From the NCBI GenBank assembly GCA_033439265.1, contig JAVTVX010000010.1, positions 10,951,001-11,015,000 on the forward strand: 64,000 nucleotides of DNA, written 5' to 3'. The notes below the pieces were generated by a model. The model ran no database searches. It was not told the DNA's origin and worked only from the letters and a program-made list of their open reading frames with translations. How positions within the stretch are numbered: the first letter of the stretch is position 1; each line of letters starts with the position of its first letter. Below are positions 12,534-24,582 of this stretch, one piece after another. Source of the DNA: Dillenia suffruticosa (taxonomy: Eukaryota; Streptophyta; Magnoliopsida; Dilleniales; Dilleniaceae). Made by a program: the position numbers and the translations under genes.

Positions 12534-13276
12534 GTGCATAACTCTCTAAAGTACATTTTTCAAGTGAGAATAAGAGCAAAGCCTTTGGAAGGCTATTCCA
12601 AAGACCGACTCATTTTTTCACCTTTTTGTATAATTTAATATGGAGTAAAAGATCATAGAAAAAATTTTAAAAAATTAATATTTTCTCTCCTCTATATTTG
12701 GTTGGCATATTAACTTTTGAGTAATCTTTATCCATTTATAATTTTAAAAATTATTTTTATTTCTTTTCAATTCAAATTTATATAAATTATTTTTTTTTAA
12801 AAAAAAGTCAATTTGTTTTACATCTTCTCTCTGTAAATACATTGTATTTTTTCTCTTTGAGAATGAGGTTTTTTTTTTTTTTTTTACTTTTTTAAAACAA
12901 ATCAAATTAATTTTATCTTTCTTAAAGAGTTAAATTATTTTAGAATTCTATAGTATCCCTCTCTATGTTGCATGCTGTCCGAATTCTTGTCAAGATAATT
13001 CATTAAGCAATCTCACCCAAAAATCTCCTACATTGTGGTAGAAACTCATTACATTAAAGAAGAATCAATAGAGAATTTTTAATTTAGAACAATACATGCA
13101 GCACACGCATCTGGAGTACACCCATATGATCTTTTCTTTTCATTCATTTCATTACACTTACATTTGAATAAAGCTAGCCCACGTACGTTGATTGATAACC
13201 TTGATCTTATGAGAGCCAAGCCATGAAAACAAAAAATTACATAAATATATCAACTATAATTGTGTATTTTCCGGAC
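12532..13276. other. AT-rich spacer and 3' UTR of the FAS1 gene
   Basis: AT-rich with T and A homopolymers. The part nearest 13276 should hold the 3' UTR of the fasciclin-like gene. Nothing else recognised. Confidence 0.5.
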
Positions 13277-14014
13277 TCAGAACCCCAACATTGGCAGCAA
13301 AAGAAAGCTCGTCAAGAGTCCACATAATCCTACTCCATGTTGCCTTTTCAAAGATCCAGATATGTTTGAAGCGTGATGCGGAGCGATGGGTGGTGGAGCA
13401 GTCATAGGAGATGCTGGATCAGAGCCTTCTGGGGGCGAAGGAGGCAGCGATGGAGATGACAAGGCAGGAGGTGCAGGGTCTGAAAAGGGACCAGAGCTAT
13501 TAGAACAGGATAAGAAAGGTAATGTAGAGTTGTTATCCACCGAAATGACCCCATCAATGCCATGGCATCTAATTGAAGACCCTGATGTGCATATGTTTGG
13601 GCTAATGATCTTCACGTTATTAAGGTAAAAGCTTCTTCTACCATTGTTGGAGACCTTAAGCATGAACCGGGGTTTTGAGGTTGGGACAATGGACCCGGTT
13701 GGGAAATGTTCAAGGTAGTCAAAGAGCAAGGGTAAAGGAATCGAATGCCGAAACAAGAACTCAGAAATAGAGTTCTCTGGCATGAGAGTTTTGGAGAGCA
13801 TGCGGTCGTTGGGCATCAAAAAGGTGATGTTGTCTTGAAGCTTGCCTAGAGGGGACATGTTTATTAGCATGACAAAAGTGAAGTAGTTGGCTTTTTGCAT
13901 CTCTTCTATGGCATTAAGAAAGTCTTGGCTTTTTGAAGGGATGTTTGTAGGGTTAGCTGAGATTGTTGACATCAAAGCCATCAAAAGACTTGCTAGAATC
14001 ATGAAAGTTCCCAT
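13277..14014 (-). CDS. Fasciclin-like (FAS1) cell-surface protein, single exon
   Basis: A 245-residue secreted protein with a signal peptide (about 1-20, MGTFMILASLLMALMSTISA), one FAS1 domain (about 28-155), a Pro/Ser-rich linker (about 170-215, with SPP, APPP and PSPPE runs) and a hydrophobic C-terminus (GLLTSFLLLPMLGF) suited to a GPI anchor. The FAS1 H1-like motif ITFLMPNDRML and the LFRHSIPLPLLF segment are visible. The Pro-rich linker could carry hydroxyproline-linked arabinogalactan, although classical Ala-Pro glycomodules are few. Family members act at the plasma membrane or wall in adhesion and wall organisation. It lies directly downstream of CSLD on the same strand; I recall an equivalent pair in Arabidopsis (At5g16910/At5g16920). 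A specific function is not known. Confidence 0.85.
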   Translation of the reverse strand: MGTFMILASLLMALMSTISANPTNIPSKSQDFLNAIEEMQKANYFTFVMLINMSPLGKLQDNITFLMPNDRMLSKTLMPENSISEFLFRHSIPLPLLFDYLEHFPTGSIVPTSKPRFMLKVSNNGRRSFYLNNVKIISPNICTSGSSIRCHGIDGVISVDNNSTLPFLSCSNSSGPFSDPAPPALSSPSLPPSPPEGSDPASPMTAPPPIAPHHASNISGSLKRQHGVGLCGLLTSFLLLPMLGF

Positions 14015-14759
14015 GCCTAAATCTTATTTTTTATGCTCCAAAGCAATCACAGAGCGGTTTATCCTGTTCAGATGTTCACAATCAATGTACTGGTACGAGA
14101 TTCTCTTTCCCACAGGCTCTCAAAGGAGGAGATATATGCTAAGAGGTTGCTTTTTGAAGGTATATGGATGGCTTCCTTTTCCCGGTTTGGCGATCTTTTG
14201 AGAAAAATTTTAGTACTTTTAGGCTTGTGAGTTTTAGGTTTGGAACCTGGAAGGGCATGCATCCGTGCTGCTTCAACCACTAGTTTCATTCAAGCTGCAT
14301 GAACAAGAGTTTCCGGAGAGTAAGATTTAGTTACAGGTTCATTTTACCTGTTACTGTATTTTATGAAATTTTTTTTCATTTCAAAACTGATCGGCATGAG
14401 AGAGAAAGAGTGCATTAACATCTTGGCCTTTGCTGTAGCACAACAAAAAATGAACAAAATAGAAAAATTGGGCAACTCAGCCAATTTCTAGGCAACACAA
14501 AAGGGGAACAATATGAGGTTTGTAATAAAAAAATGTGAGTAATATATAATTTTCGCTCCTCAAATATACAACTGTCAAATAAATAAAAATAACTCGTACA
14601 AAAAAAAAATGGAATAAACATAAGGAGTTCAGAAATAGAACCATAATGTTTGAATTAACCCGATCAATCTCCTCAAATTGCTAAAAGTATAACAAAGAAG
14701 ACTATTTCAAATGGGTGAAAAAAAATGTACCCCAATGAATTACCTCCCAAAAAGCGTGA
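14015..14759. other. Spacer between FAS1 gene and CSLD
   Basis: Holds the FAS1-gene promoter and leader and the CSLD 3' UTR. No further gene recognised. Confidence 0.5.
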
Positions 14760-17700
14760 TCAAAGGAATTGGAATGAACCTCCAATGCTGCTACTATCTG
14801 TAGGGGGATTTATCGCCACGTATAGGAGGGAGATTATGATGGCCATAAGCCCTGCCCATAAAAAAACAATGGTTGGTGTCCTTCCTCTTCTTCCCATCAG
14901 CCCCTTAGCAAAAGGGTAGAGATGGGTAAGTACCCAGAAACTGAAGAAAACTCCACCAAGCAGTTTACTCCACTGAGGTAGAGTACTGTATATTGTTCTG
15001 CTAAAACCGACTGCTATTGCAATTATGTTAACCATAATGATTGTGAGCGGTGGGATCATAAGAGAAGTCCATTTCACAATATAAAGATCAGCAAACTCAT
15101 CATCAACATCGTCACCCGCTGATTTTGATGTCAAAGTGAAGGAGATTTCGATCCCAGCGACTACCTTGAGTAACCCTTGAAGCACAGCAGCAAGATGTGC
15201 GCTAGTGCCTCCAATCAACCAAAACTGCTCGTTTCGCCACCATTCTTCTAGTTCGATGCCTGACCACCTTATCTCGAGCACAGCAAGCATGCAAAGAGTG
15301 ACAGTGATGATCAAGAGGTAAGCCAGGAAGGTGACATTGAGTGTCTGTACTATGAACTGGCCTGAGAAGAGGGATAGTGCAGGAAGGAAGCAATAGACGA
15401 TGAGGAAGATGGAGGTAAAGGGGTAGATTCCAACATTGAGATATGCTATTCGCTGTAGTAGTTTCATTTTCGAGCTTGCCAGGAGAGCATTGTTACGGGA
15501 GAAGAAAATCTCAACTGACCCAGTAGCCCACCTGAGCACCTGATGAAGCCTATCAGTGAGATTGATTGGAGCAGTTCCACGGAAGGCATCCCGCTTGGTG
15601 ACACAGTAAACCGACTTCCATCCTCTGTTGTGCATTCTATACCCTGTGACAACATCCTCAGTTACAGATCCATAAATCCAGCCAACACGTTGACCCCACT
15701 CAGTTTTATCTTCATACCAGCAGGAGATGACACTGATTGCCTCTGCAACAGTTGAGGCATCTAGAAGATCACGAGGAATGGTGAGAGCACCAGGTGGCCT
15801 TCCATTCTTCACAGCCGGGTGATCTGCAAGAGGACGACCTTGGAACTCAGCAACAGGGATTGAATCAACAAGGATAGCAGAGTTCCCAAACTTCTTAGGG
15901 AAGAAGGAAAGGTTCATTTCTTCATCATCAGAATCACCCATTCTCAAAGCCCGATTCTCTTCAGGGTCGTTAGCCACAGAGGCATGCTTTCTGCGTCTCG
16001 AAAAGCAGCAGTCGCAACAACCAGGTTGGTGTTCTTTTGAACGTGGTGGGTCAAAGCCATAAAGAGCAATTCTTCTGAAGAGACATCCAGTTCCGACATA
16101 GACAGGACCCTGGAGACCATCTAGGGCTCGCATGTTGACATCGAAGAAAACGGTGTTATGATTCGCATAGCGATCAGAAGGATCAATGCCTTCAAACCTC
16201 TGAGGGAACTGGACATAGCAAACGCGGTCCCCTCCTCGATCCATCATGAAACACATGCCTTCCCTCATGGCTTGAGAGTTATATATGTAGTGATCACAGT
16301 CAAGGTTAAGGATAAAAGGGCCATTGGACATGATAGCTGAGGCTCGAACTAATGAATTCATGGCTCCTGCCTTCTTGTTGTGATCATAGCCAGGACGCTT
16401 CTCACGAGAAACATACACTAGCAAGGGGAGGCGGATATCAATATCAGTGAAATCAATTATGTTTCCATCATCTGCAGTGCCATGGAGTGGCTCATCGCTG
16501 GGAGGTTTCAACATTACCTATATCATTTTTAATAGCTCGTATCAGCTTAACTTTCCTTCCTCTTCATAGAATATTATCCAAACAGTCAATTTCTTAAATA
16601 CTTCATTCTAGCAATACACTTTTAAGAGATTTGAAATTATAAGACTGTGTACGTTACCTGACCCCTCAATAACGAAGCTAAAAGAAACAGATCATAAGAG
16701 AGATCATCAAATACCTGGATTATTCCAGCATGATCACTCCTGTAGTGCTCTGAGGATGGATTTATCCAAGTACCAGGCCAGTGAGTTCCATCAGCCATCC
16801 ATGTAGCTTTTGGGATCTTCGCAGGCTCCGCAAGTTCATCATCCCTTTTCTGTCTCTGAAGCTTCATTGCTTTGATTTCCTCCCGACCATGAAAGGCATC
16901 TGAGCGGCAGCGTATAGAATCAGGCAAGCTGTTGATCCGGACCTTGAACTCATCATACTCACGCTTTACTCGTCTGCGATCCTTGACAAAATCAGGTCTC
17001 ACTTTATTCTTGTAGGGGTCCCTTTTCAAATAGAAATATGTTTCTGGGTTCCTGGGCTCAATATCATGTTTACGGCAAAAAGGGACCCATATGTTAGCAA
17101 AACTGGCAGCTTCAGCCATGGCCTCAAATGTCAGAAGTGCGCCTCCATCATCAGAGACATAGCAGGAGAGCTTTTCAACAGGATAGTCAGCCGCTAGGAT
17201 AGAAAGAATGGTGTTGGCTGTCACGAGGGGTGGTTCTTTCTCTGGGTCAGCAGTAGAGACAAATACATCTATACCAGGGAGATCAGATTTTCCGGTAGGA
17301 TTGTTAGGACTAGGTGTTTCAAACTTCTCCTTCAAGACATTAAGATCTGTAGCACGATTGACAGGGCAAAGCTTGGGAAGTTGGTCAAGCAACCAAGAGA
17401 AAGCAAACCATATCTCACAAACCACAGACATTCCCCACAGCCAAACAGCATCATTGTTACGATGTTTGATCCTCCATGACAGGAAGAATGCAAGGGCAAC
17501 CATTCGAATAAATATAAGAAGCCTGACATAAGCCACAACAAAAAGAAGATAATTGTCACAAATATGTTCCAAGTAATGAACAAGAAGGTGCCGCAAAAAG
17601 TGATCCTTGAATGCAAAAAAAGGAAGGAATAAGTACTGGGGAGACCAGACAGAAAAAAAATATTAGCACAAAAGGAAGTCCCTTTGCAAACTACAGTTAT

Positions 17701-18714
17701 GTGCGTCGTGTGCCAGAAGTTCTAAGAAAAACAGCAGGAATCAAAACGTAGATAAATGAAAATATGAAATATCAAAACATTCATAAACTAAATGAAAAAA
17801 TAAATTGCAGGAGGTTGAGAGGGAGAAGTTTACCGGTATGGACTGAGAACAGCCGCGGGTATCTTCAATTTTCGTGTGATAGGTCTCCATCGTTTGTTGC
17901 TTAGTGCAGAAGGATCAATTTCCTCCTCATCTTTGCCATTCACAAAAGCTCCCTCCTTGGGCCATATAGCATTGCCATACCCATACGTTCCCTTTGTCTC
18001 AAATAGCCATCCGTTATGGTCAAAATCCCCGGTCTGACTCCTCATCAACACTGATTTAGTTGATTTCATCAGAGACAGCATCCTCTCCATTTTTGACATC
18101 CCAGCAGGGGGTGGAAGTGGAAGTGGCCGATTGCTCTCCATGGCCACCTCTTCCATTTCTGCTACCTTATATGGCTCTTTACAACCTGGGCAAATCCCGT
18201 CACCAGTTTTCACTGCATCAAGATAACAATCTCTACAAATCTTAAAATCGCACTCACATGGCAAGATATCCATGCCCCTTTCATCGCTCATCACTTTGCC
18301 ATCACAACCAGGGATAGCACAAGAAGAACCCCTAGCACCCGCCATCTGGGGATGGCTTGCTTCAGATTCAATCACGTTGTCCATTAGATGAGCTCTGGTA
18401 ACACTATTATACCCACCAGTAAAAAGTGAGTTCGAGACATATTGCTCTTCAACCTTCTGTGAAATGGAGGCATCAATTTGATCCATAGGCTGGTTATCTG
18501 GGGTTGGCGGCATGTGCACCGTGTAATTCTGAAAGTCAGTACTCCCAATCTCACTATCAAGATCATCCCTCGAAAAGTTTGTGTAGCGGACTGAGGAGGT
18601 TTTACGAGCAAAGGTGACAGTCAGGGGCAATGGAGGCCGGCTGTGCTGTGAGTCAGCCCCATCCATTGCAGATGCAAGATTAGACCGGCTACCTTTGAAT
18701 GATCTTGAAGCCAT
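14760..18714 (-). CDS. CSLD3: Cellulose synthase-like protein D (CSLD2/CSLD3 type), three exons
   Basis: A GT2 family processive beta-glucan synthase. CSLD proteins act in tip-growing cells (root hairs, pollen tubes) and in cell-plate formation. Exons in transcript order are 18714-17834, 17522-16715 and 16517-14760, giving 1148 residues, close to the usual 1145. The N-terminus has the [11 protein letters not shown] motif and a Cys-rich RING-like region (about 131-180, with [11 protein letters not shown] and CPGCKEPY). The catalytic Asp motifs are SDDGG (about 422), LDCDHY (about 635) and TED in [10 protein letters not shown] (about 848), followed by QVLRW (about 884). Two membrane segments precede the catalytic domain and about six follow it. 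The N-terminal motif [19 protein letters not shown] places it with CSLD2/CSLD3 rather than CSLD1/4/5; Arabidopsis has two copies, so one-to-one naming is uncertain. All catalytic residues are intact. Confidence 0.96.
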
Positions 18715-19800
18715 AAAAGAACTCTACCAGAAACAAATCCGCAGATGCTGTCATCACATAATAAAATGCAAGAAACTTTCAGTTAAATTGAGTGATAATA
18801 GTAGAACAAGACATCTATGGCAAAAATAATGATAATAATAATTAGATGGATTCACACAGAATCAAGAATTCTAATTGAAAATCCAGAAAAGGGTGTGAAG
18901 GCCACAATAATTAATGAATTTTTCACCAAATTCTAATAGAATGACTAAAGCTTTCTTAACTGCAATTACTTTGATCGAAAGCAACGTTGGATTATTATAT
19001 CTATACATGTGCAATCCAAATAATTAAAGTCCCATCAACCAACTTATGAAAATCAAATTATCCGATGCGAAAAAACATTAATCGATTTGTATGGTAGAGA
19101 CCAAAATTCATAACTTAAAACAGAAAGAACCAATCAGATGAGATCTGCATTGGAGAACTAAAAAACCCCACAAAATTAAAACTGACAAAAAATTGCAGAC
19201 ATTAGCAAACAAATAGTCCACTTACATTAAATTACAGCTTTAAGATTAAGAATACCTACGCAGAGCTTCGAAGAATACGAAGAATCAACTCATCGGGAAA
19301 GAAAATGCTTTGAAGGATACCTATGTAGAGAGGTTGGTAAGAGGGTGAGAGATCTGTTTGCCAAATGTATATTGAAGAGTTTTAACTTTGTTGATGGAAG
19401 TTGGAAACTTTCAAACTCTGTCTGTGAGGTGTCACCCAACTGTCCCGAACTTCATAAATTCGCTTATACTTAATGAGAGAATGTATAGATGAGAGGGGGA
19501 GAGAGAGAGAGAGAGACTAGACGTGAGCAGAACTAAGAGCTCATGATGCAAACCCTCTTCGGAGTTTAGTATCTTTGCAGAGAGAGAGAGAGAGAGAGAG
19601 AGATTTCCTGAGGGGATTCGCCGGCTGTCCAGCTAAGTTACTCAAATATCTTTTTATTTTGGGGAGAGAGAGAGAGAGAGAGCTTCAACGGCCTTTCAAT
19701 GGCATGTTTTACAGCTTTATATCACAGAAAATATGGACAACGCGGGAAGAGAGAGAGAGAGAGAGAGAGTATTTATTTTCATTTTAGGAGAACGTGGAAA
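18715..19800 (-). promoter_or_regulatory. CSLD leader and promoter region with four GA tracts
   Basis: Upstream of the CSLD start. A splice-donor-like AG|GTATTC on the transcript strand near 19250 and an acceptor-like CT-rich stretch near 18730 suggest a 5' UTR intron. Four separate (GA)n tracts lie at 19499-19516, 19580-19602, 19664-19681 and 19748-19770. No firm TATA box was assigned. Confidence 0.4.
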
Positions 19801-22611
19801 CATTAACAAAAAGGGAATATTGACAAAAGAGAAAAATAAAATATTGGACAGAAAGGTAATTTAGGAAACGTTTTCAGATCATTTGCTCCCATTCCTGCTT
19901 AATATTACACTCTTGACACTTTGTTTGCTTAAATTGACAAAAAAGTGCTTTTTGGAATCCTTTTATATAAAAGAGGGTTCAATTTACTCGTCGTTCGTAA
20001 TTACAGTAAATTTTATATCGCAAAATTAAACTTAGTAGAAATATTTTATATTTATACTAATTTCAATTAATCCCTTTATAAATACACATATATATTAAAT
20101 TATTTTATATAAAAACTTTGATCTAATACGGAAATAATTTTACATTATTTTTATTAACAAATATTGTATTTGGAAAAGAGAAAATAATTTATAATATTTT
20201 CAATAAATGATACTATATACTCCCCATATTAGATTCGATCGTTATCTCTTACTACTAATAAAAAAATAAAAAATTAAACCATCAATTTCTTCCGACCTTC
20301 AACCTTCTTGCAATGTCTTTTTCCTAATATGTAAATTTTTTCCTTTCCCACAAATAATTGTTAAATTTTATAATCACACAAGTTTATTAATTATTAAAAT
20401 ATACAAAATAAAATCCGATAAAATTTTTACCAATCAACGGCATCTCTCTTTTTATATAAATCATGGATATCTTATAACTATTTTAAACTAACTAAATTCG
20501 ATTCGAATTAAATTGATACCTTAAAAAACAAATCTTTTTTATCATCTATTCTTTTCATACACAAAACTCGAATCAGATAACTAAATACCCAACTATCAGA
20601 TAAACTAGGTGTTGGTATCAACGGTCAACAAATAGTTAACACAAATATATTATAAAAATATAAAACAATGATAAAAAAACCAACAAAAAAAAACCTTGAA
20701 AAAAAATGAGAGGAGGGACATTAATCAAACAGGTTACATAGCCTTTTTTTTTTCTTTTGTTTTTCTCATTTTGGCTGGTGGCTTCTACCCTGACCTTTTT
20801 TTTTCCCCAAAAATTAATATCTTTATAAGATATTTTCAAAATAAACTTACACCACCTATTTAACAAACTGAGAATCAAGTAAATTTTTGTACCAAAATAA
20901 TAATGTTTTAAATTTCTACCATTATCATTAGATCAATATTATATCATTCGATTCAATTAATAAATATTTTAATGAATAAAAAAAGAAAAAAATCACGAAT
21001 CAAATATTTATAAAATTTTAGAATTCGTCATAATACAGCAAGTTCGTTATATAGTTATGGAATAGAAGTACCACAATGGGAATGCAATACAAACAAGAAA
21101 AAATCTGCAATAAATTTAGTAAAATATAGTAATAAGCTAGTAAAAATATAGAAAAATATCAATAAACTTAATTGTAAATTATTGAATGCACCACTTCCAA
21201 CCCATCATAGTTTGCTTGATAAAATTATCATATGTTCTTCCTTTTTGTACTTAGCATTAATGAATGAATAATTCTATAACGATTATTTATAAACCGAGTC
21301 TTAATTGAACTAAACTTGATTAGACCAACAACTTTAAAATTTTACGATTGCAAATTGTATATTCAGATACAGTATTATCTTTTTTTACGCTTTTGATTTA
21401 ACTTTACAGAGAATATAAAATTAAATAATTATTTGAATAAATTATGATTTATAAGTTTATTAATGGTCAAGGATTTTACTTTAATCCATCTTCCCATTAT
21501 CAAATTAAAAAAAAATGTTGGCATTCTAAAATTACCGGATCGAAATCTTTATTTGGAATTTATATTCTTATATTTGATTCATATGAGAAGAAATTTATAT
21601 AAATATTTTCACATGTGAACTAAATATCAGACTACAAATTATTTATAAAGATTCGGATTTTAATTCTAGTTCTTGAGTAAGAAAATCGAGTATTTAATAA
21701 TCGTATTAAATTATGTTATTGTAAAATTGGATAACATTTTTAAGGAAAATGTTATCACTTTTATCCTTTCAATTTTACAAAAATAGCTTTGAGCTCTCTT
21801 ACTATTTGGGGCAAAATATATCTTTCTATGAAATTCATCTAATCCACATAAAAACAAAGACTTTATATATTTTCATACTCATATGTTTGTAATATTATTT
21901 TTTACCGGTTTAGAGAAATGTATCGATATTTGAATCTTATTTCCTTATATATATTTTTTATAATTTATAATATTTATAAAAACCTATGACATAATTACTC
22001 ATAAATATATATATTTTTTATTTAAGGTTTACCATCACAAGCTTTGAGTATCTTAACATACTAAGAGTAAATAGGGAATGTGAGCTTATTTTATTTTGAC
22101 AATTTTAATTTCGAGTGAGACAAATTCATCGTCAGATTAAAATTTTCAATAAATAGTAAAATATTTTTCAAAAAATGAAGCTTTGAAATGTTAAAATTAA
22201 ATAAGTTGCAATTTTGACATAAATCGAAATTTAAACAAAAGCAATTTGATTAACTTAAAAAAATCTAAAGGGTATGAATTAAAATTAATTAATCATAAAA
22301 CATGGTTAATGATAAATCTCGACGTAAATTTATACTCGATGTCTGTTTAAATATTTTTTTTTATTTTATAAATGAGTTTGAAAATAGTTTTACTAATTTA
22401 AACTAGAGCAAAATTTTAACTTTATTTGACTAGTTTACTAACATAATTAATTTTATTTATTTTGAGTAATGACAATTTCTTTGTTTTTTAATATTTGAAT
22501 TAATAAATATATTTAGTATAAAATCTAAAATAACAAGGTATTGAAAAAAAAAAAAAGGGGAAATACCACAAGATTCCTTGAATTCAGCAAGTGAAAGCGG
22601 CCCTGGTCCAA

Positions 22612-22643
22612 TCGCAAGCTAAAAGTGCTTTAGCCACTTGCGA
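22612..22643. other. Short hairpin (12-bp stem with 3-nt bulge)
   Basis: TCGCAAG pairs with CTTGCGA and the adjoining CTAAA with TTTAG, with a CCA bulge on the 3' arm and a five-base loop. It lies just ahead of the CpG-containing island. Function unknown; such a short hairpin can occur by chance. Confidence 0.4.
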
Positions 22644-23205
22644 CGTACTGAGAGATTAGGTTTTTTATGTTTTTTTATTTTTTATTTTTTATATATATTG
22701 CGATACCGAGAATGCCTTCGAGCTAGAAATATTATTACGAGAAAGCCATCTGGAAATTCAAACGCGAAATCCGCGGCACACTAGGCGAATGCCTGTCCAT
22801 CTCCTACGCGAGGCTGAGAAAGAGAATTTACACGGCTAACGGCATCCATTTTTTTTTTTTTTCAAGACATCTTTCTGTTACACCTCCCTTCCCAGGAGAT
22901 TGAAAATAAAGTTTTTTTTTTAATATTTTATAGAAATAATGTTAGAAAGACCGAATAAAAATATTTAATTTTTTTAATAAAAAACCAAATCGGTATTGAG
23001 CCAGAATTTACCGGTAGCTTATTGAATTTTGAAGTTGCGCGTCATGGAAAATTTTTGGTAGCTTTTTTATGTACCTAATTTCAATGCCTCATCCATCCTT
23101 TTTCTAATCACATAAGCTCAAACAGGAGCAGCCGCGTGAGTGGAAGAATGGTATTAAGGGACATACAAGATGAGGATGGAAACGCGAGATTCCAATCTAG
23201 TATTT

Positions 23206-23330
23206 AAAATTTCGTGCTAACTAATTTGAATCGATCACTTGTAAAGTCCATTTTTAGAAGATAGGTCTCCCGATGTTGATTTTTCATTCTCATGGGAGAT
23301 CGAAATCCTAACCATGATTAATAAATATCA
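23206..23330 (-). repeat. Possible degraded SINE copy
   Basis: Words such as AAGTCCATTTTTAGAAG and a following GAGATCGAAATCC resemble the corresponding parts of the better copies at 41248-41427 and 62145-62318. No clear poly(A) tail or target duplication. Confidence 0.3.
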
Positions 23331-24019
23331 ATCTCCAATCCAAATGATTCATCAGACGTTGGTATGCGAGTTTCACTTCTCTCTCTCTTCTTTGTGCCAT
23401 GCACGTCCGTGTGAAACCCAATCCTATTTTAAAAATCAAATCCACCGCTTTCCCACTCATCAATCCATGTTCACGTTGACGTGTAATATTTTTGTATTTT
23501 CACTATTACCTGTGTATATGATTAAATCGATCCAATACAATAAAAAATTGTTATTAGTTTATGCAAAAATTCATTAGAGATGGAACTTATAATTACTTAC
23601 TAACGTACAGACATGTCACATCTGTGATAATTCTTTGTTAAGCATAAGATAGGATATACTTCGCGTCACATTTTCTAATTTAAAACCCTATTTTAAATAA
23701 ATAATAACAAGCGCACAAGTGTATATTCATTACAAGATAGGACCCAGACTGGATTTGATACAAGCATTAATAATGTAAAATTACAGTCAAACCTTGAGAA
23801 TTTATAGTATGATTTTTCCTTATATTAATAAACAAACATATTTCTTCCCACCCTCTAAATGAATGATCACAGCCAAATAGGGTACATTTGTTGCCTGCTC
23901 CTAATTTTTTTTAGAAATTGTTTCTAAAACCATCCTCTTAGGAAAATGGTTGTCATAACCAGACAAGGACAGCAATACGGGTGAAAGTAGAGAATTGCTA
24001 TATATACTATATATTATAC

Positions 24020-24206
24020 CAATGTAATATGGGGCAGTGGTCCGACAATAGACTCACTTAATCAAGTTCTTAAATTCAAATCTTGAAAATAGAAAGGAAA
24101 AATAGACGCCAAAAAAAACTAATCCCTAAAAGTAGATTTCATAGTAGAACCGGATAAGTTAGGTAACCTAGATACCAGTTAGTCAAGAATCAAAAAATAT
24201 ATATAG
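24020..24206 (+). repeat. tRNA-derived SINE with 12-bp target-site duplication
   Basis: Flanked by the exact direct repeat TATATATTATAC at 24008-24019 and 24207-24218. The head has an A-box-like GGGGCAGTGGTCCGAC and a B-box-like AATTCAAATCTTG. The tail has an ACCTAGATACCAGTTAGTC motif followed by an A-rich end. The tail motif is shared with the copies at 43761 and 52322. The AT-rich duplication alone would be weak evidence, but it coincides with the element ends. Confidence 0.65.
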
Positions 24207-24582
24207 TATATATTATACAGCTCGTACGGACGTTTGGTGCGGGTGAGACTCCACTCAATCTTATACAACTCCAACCAGGCTCGTTGGAGGGTCTCTCTGG
24301 CCTGCCCCTATGAGAGAGTTACGTGAACATTCATGGTTCTAACATTAATCATGACCTTTGTACACAAATCAAAAGAGCTATAATAAATTAAGATGAGAGA
24401 GAGAGTTACATGAACATTTATGGGGGTGTTACATTAATCGTAACCTCTGTACACAAAGCAAAAGAGCCAAAATAAATTAAGATGATAAAAAATTGAGAGA
24501 TTGCACTGCATGCATTGAATTTCTCACCATAAGACCCGAGTACTCGGAGCAGAATGGACAAAGAATAGCCAAGAGGGGAACA

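Larger units (their letters stand above)
19801..24019. other. 4.2-kb AT-rich spacer
   Basis: Very AT-rich with no long frames of interest. Two features stand out. A 12-bp-stem hairpin lies at 22612-22643, and a small CpG-containing island at about 22690-22850 sits in otherwise AT-rich DNA. A degraded copy of the minus-strand SINE type may lie near 23206-23330. No protein, tRNA or rRNA gene recognised. Confidence 0.5.

Noticed and set aside
16637..17616. Methionine-started extensions ([11 protein letters not shown] and the 94-codon overlapping frame) upstream of CSLD exon 2
   Set aside because: They read through the intron at 17523-17833; the spliced join CGG to LLIFIRMV gives the family sequence.
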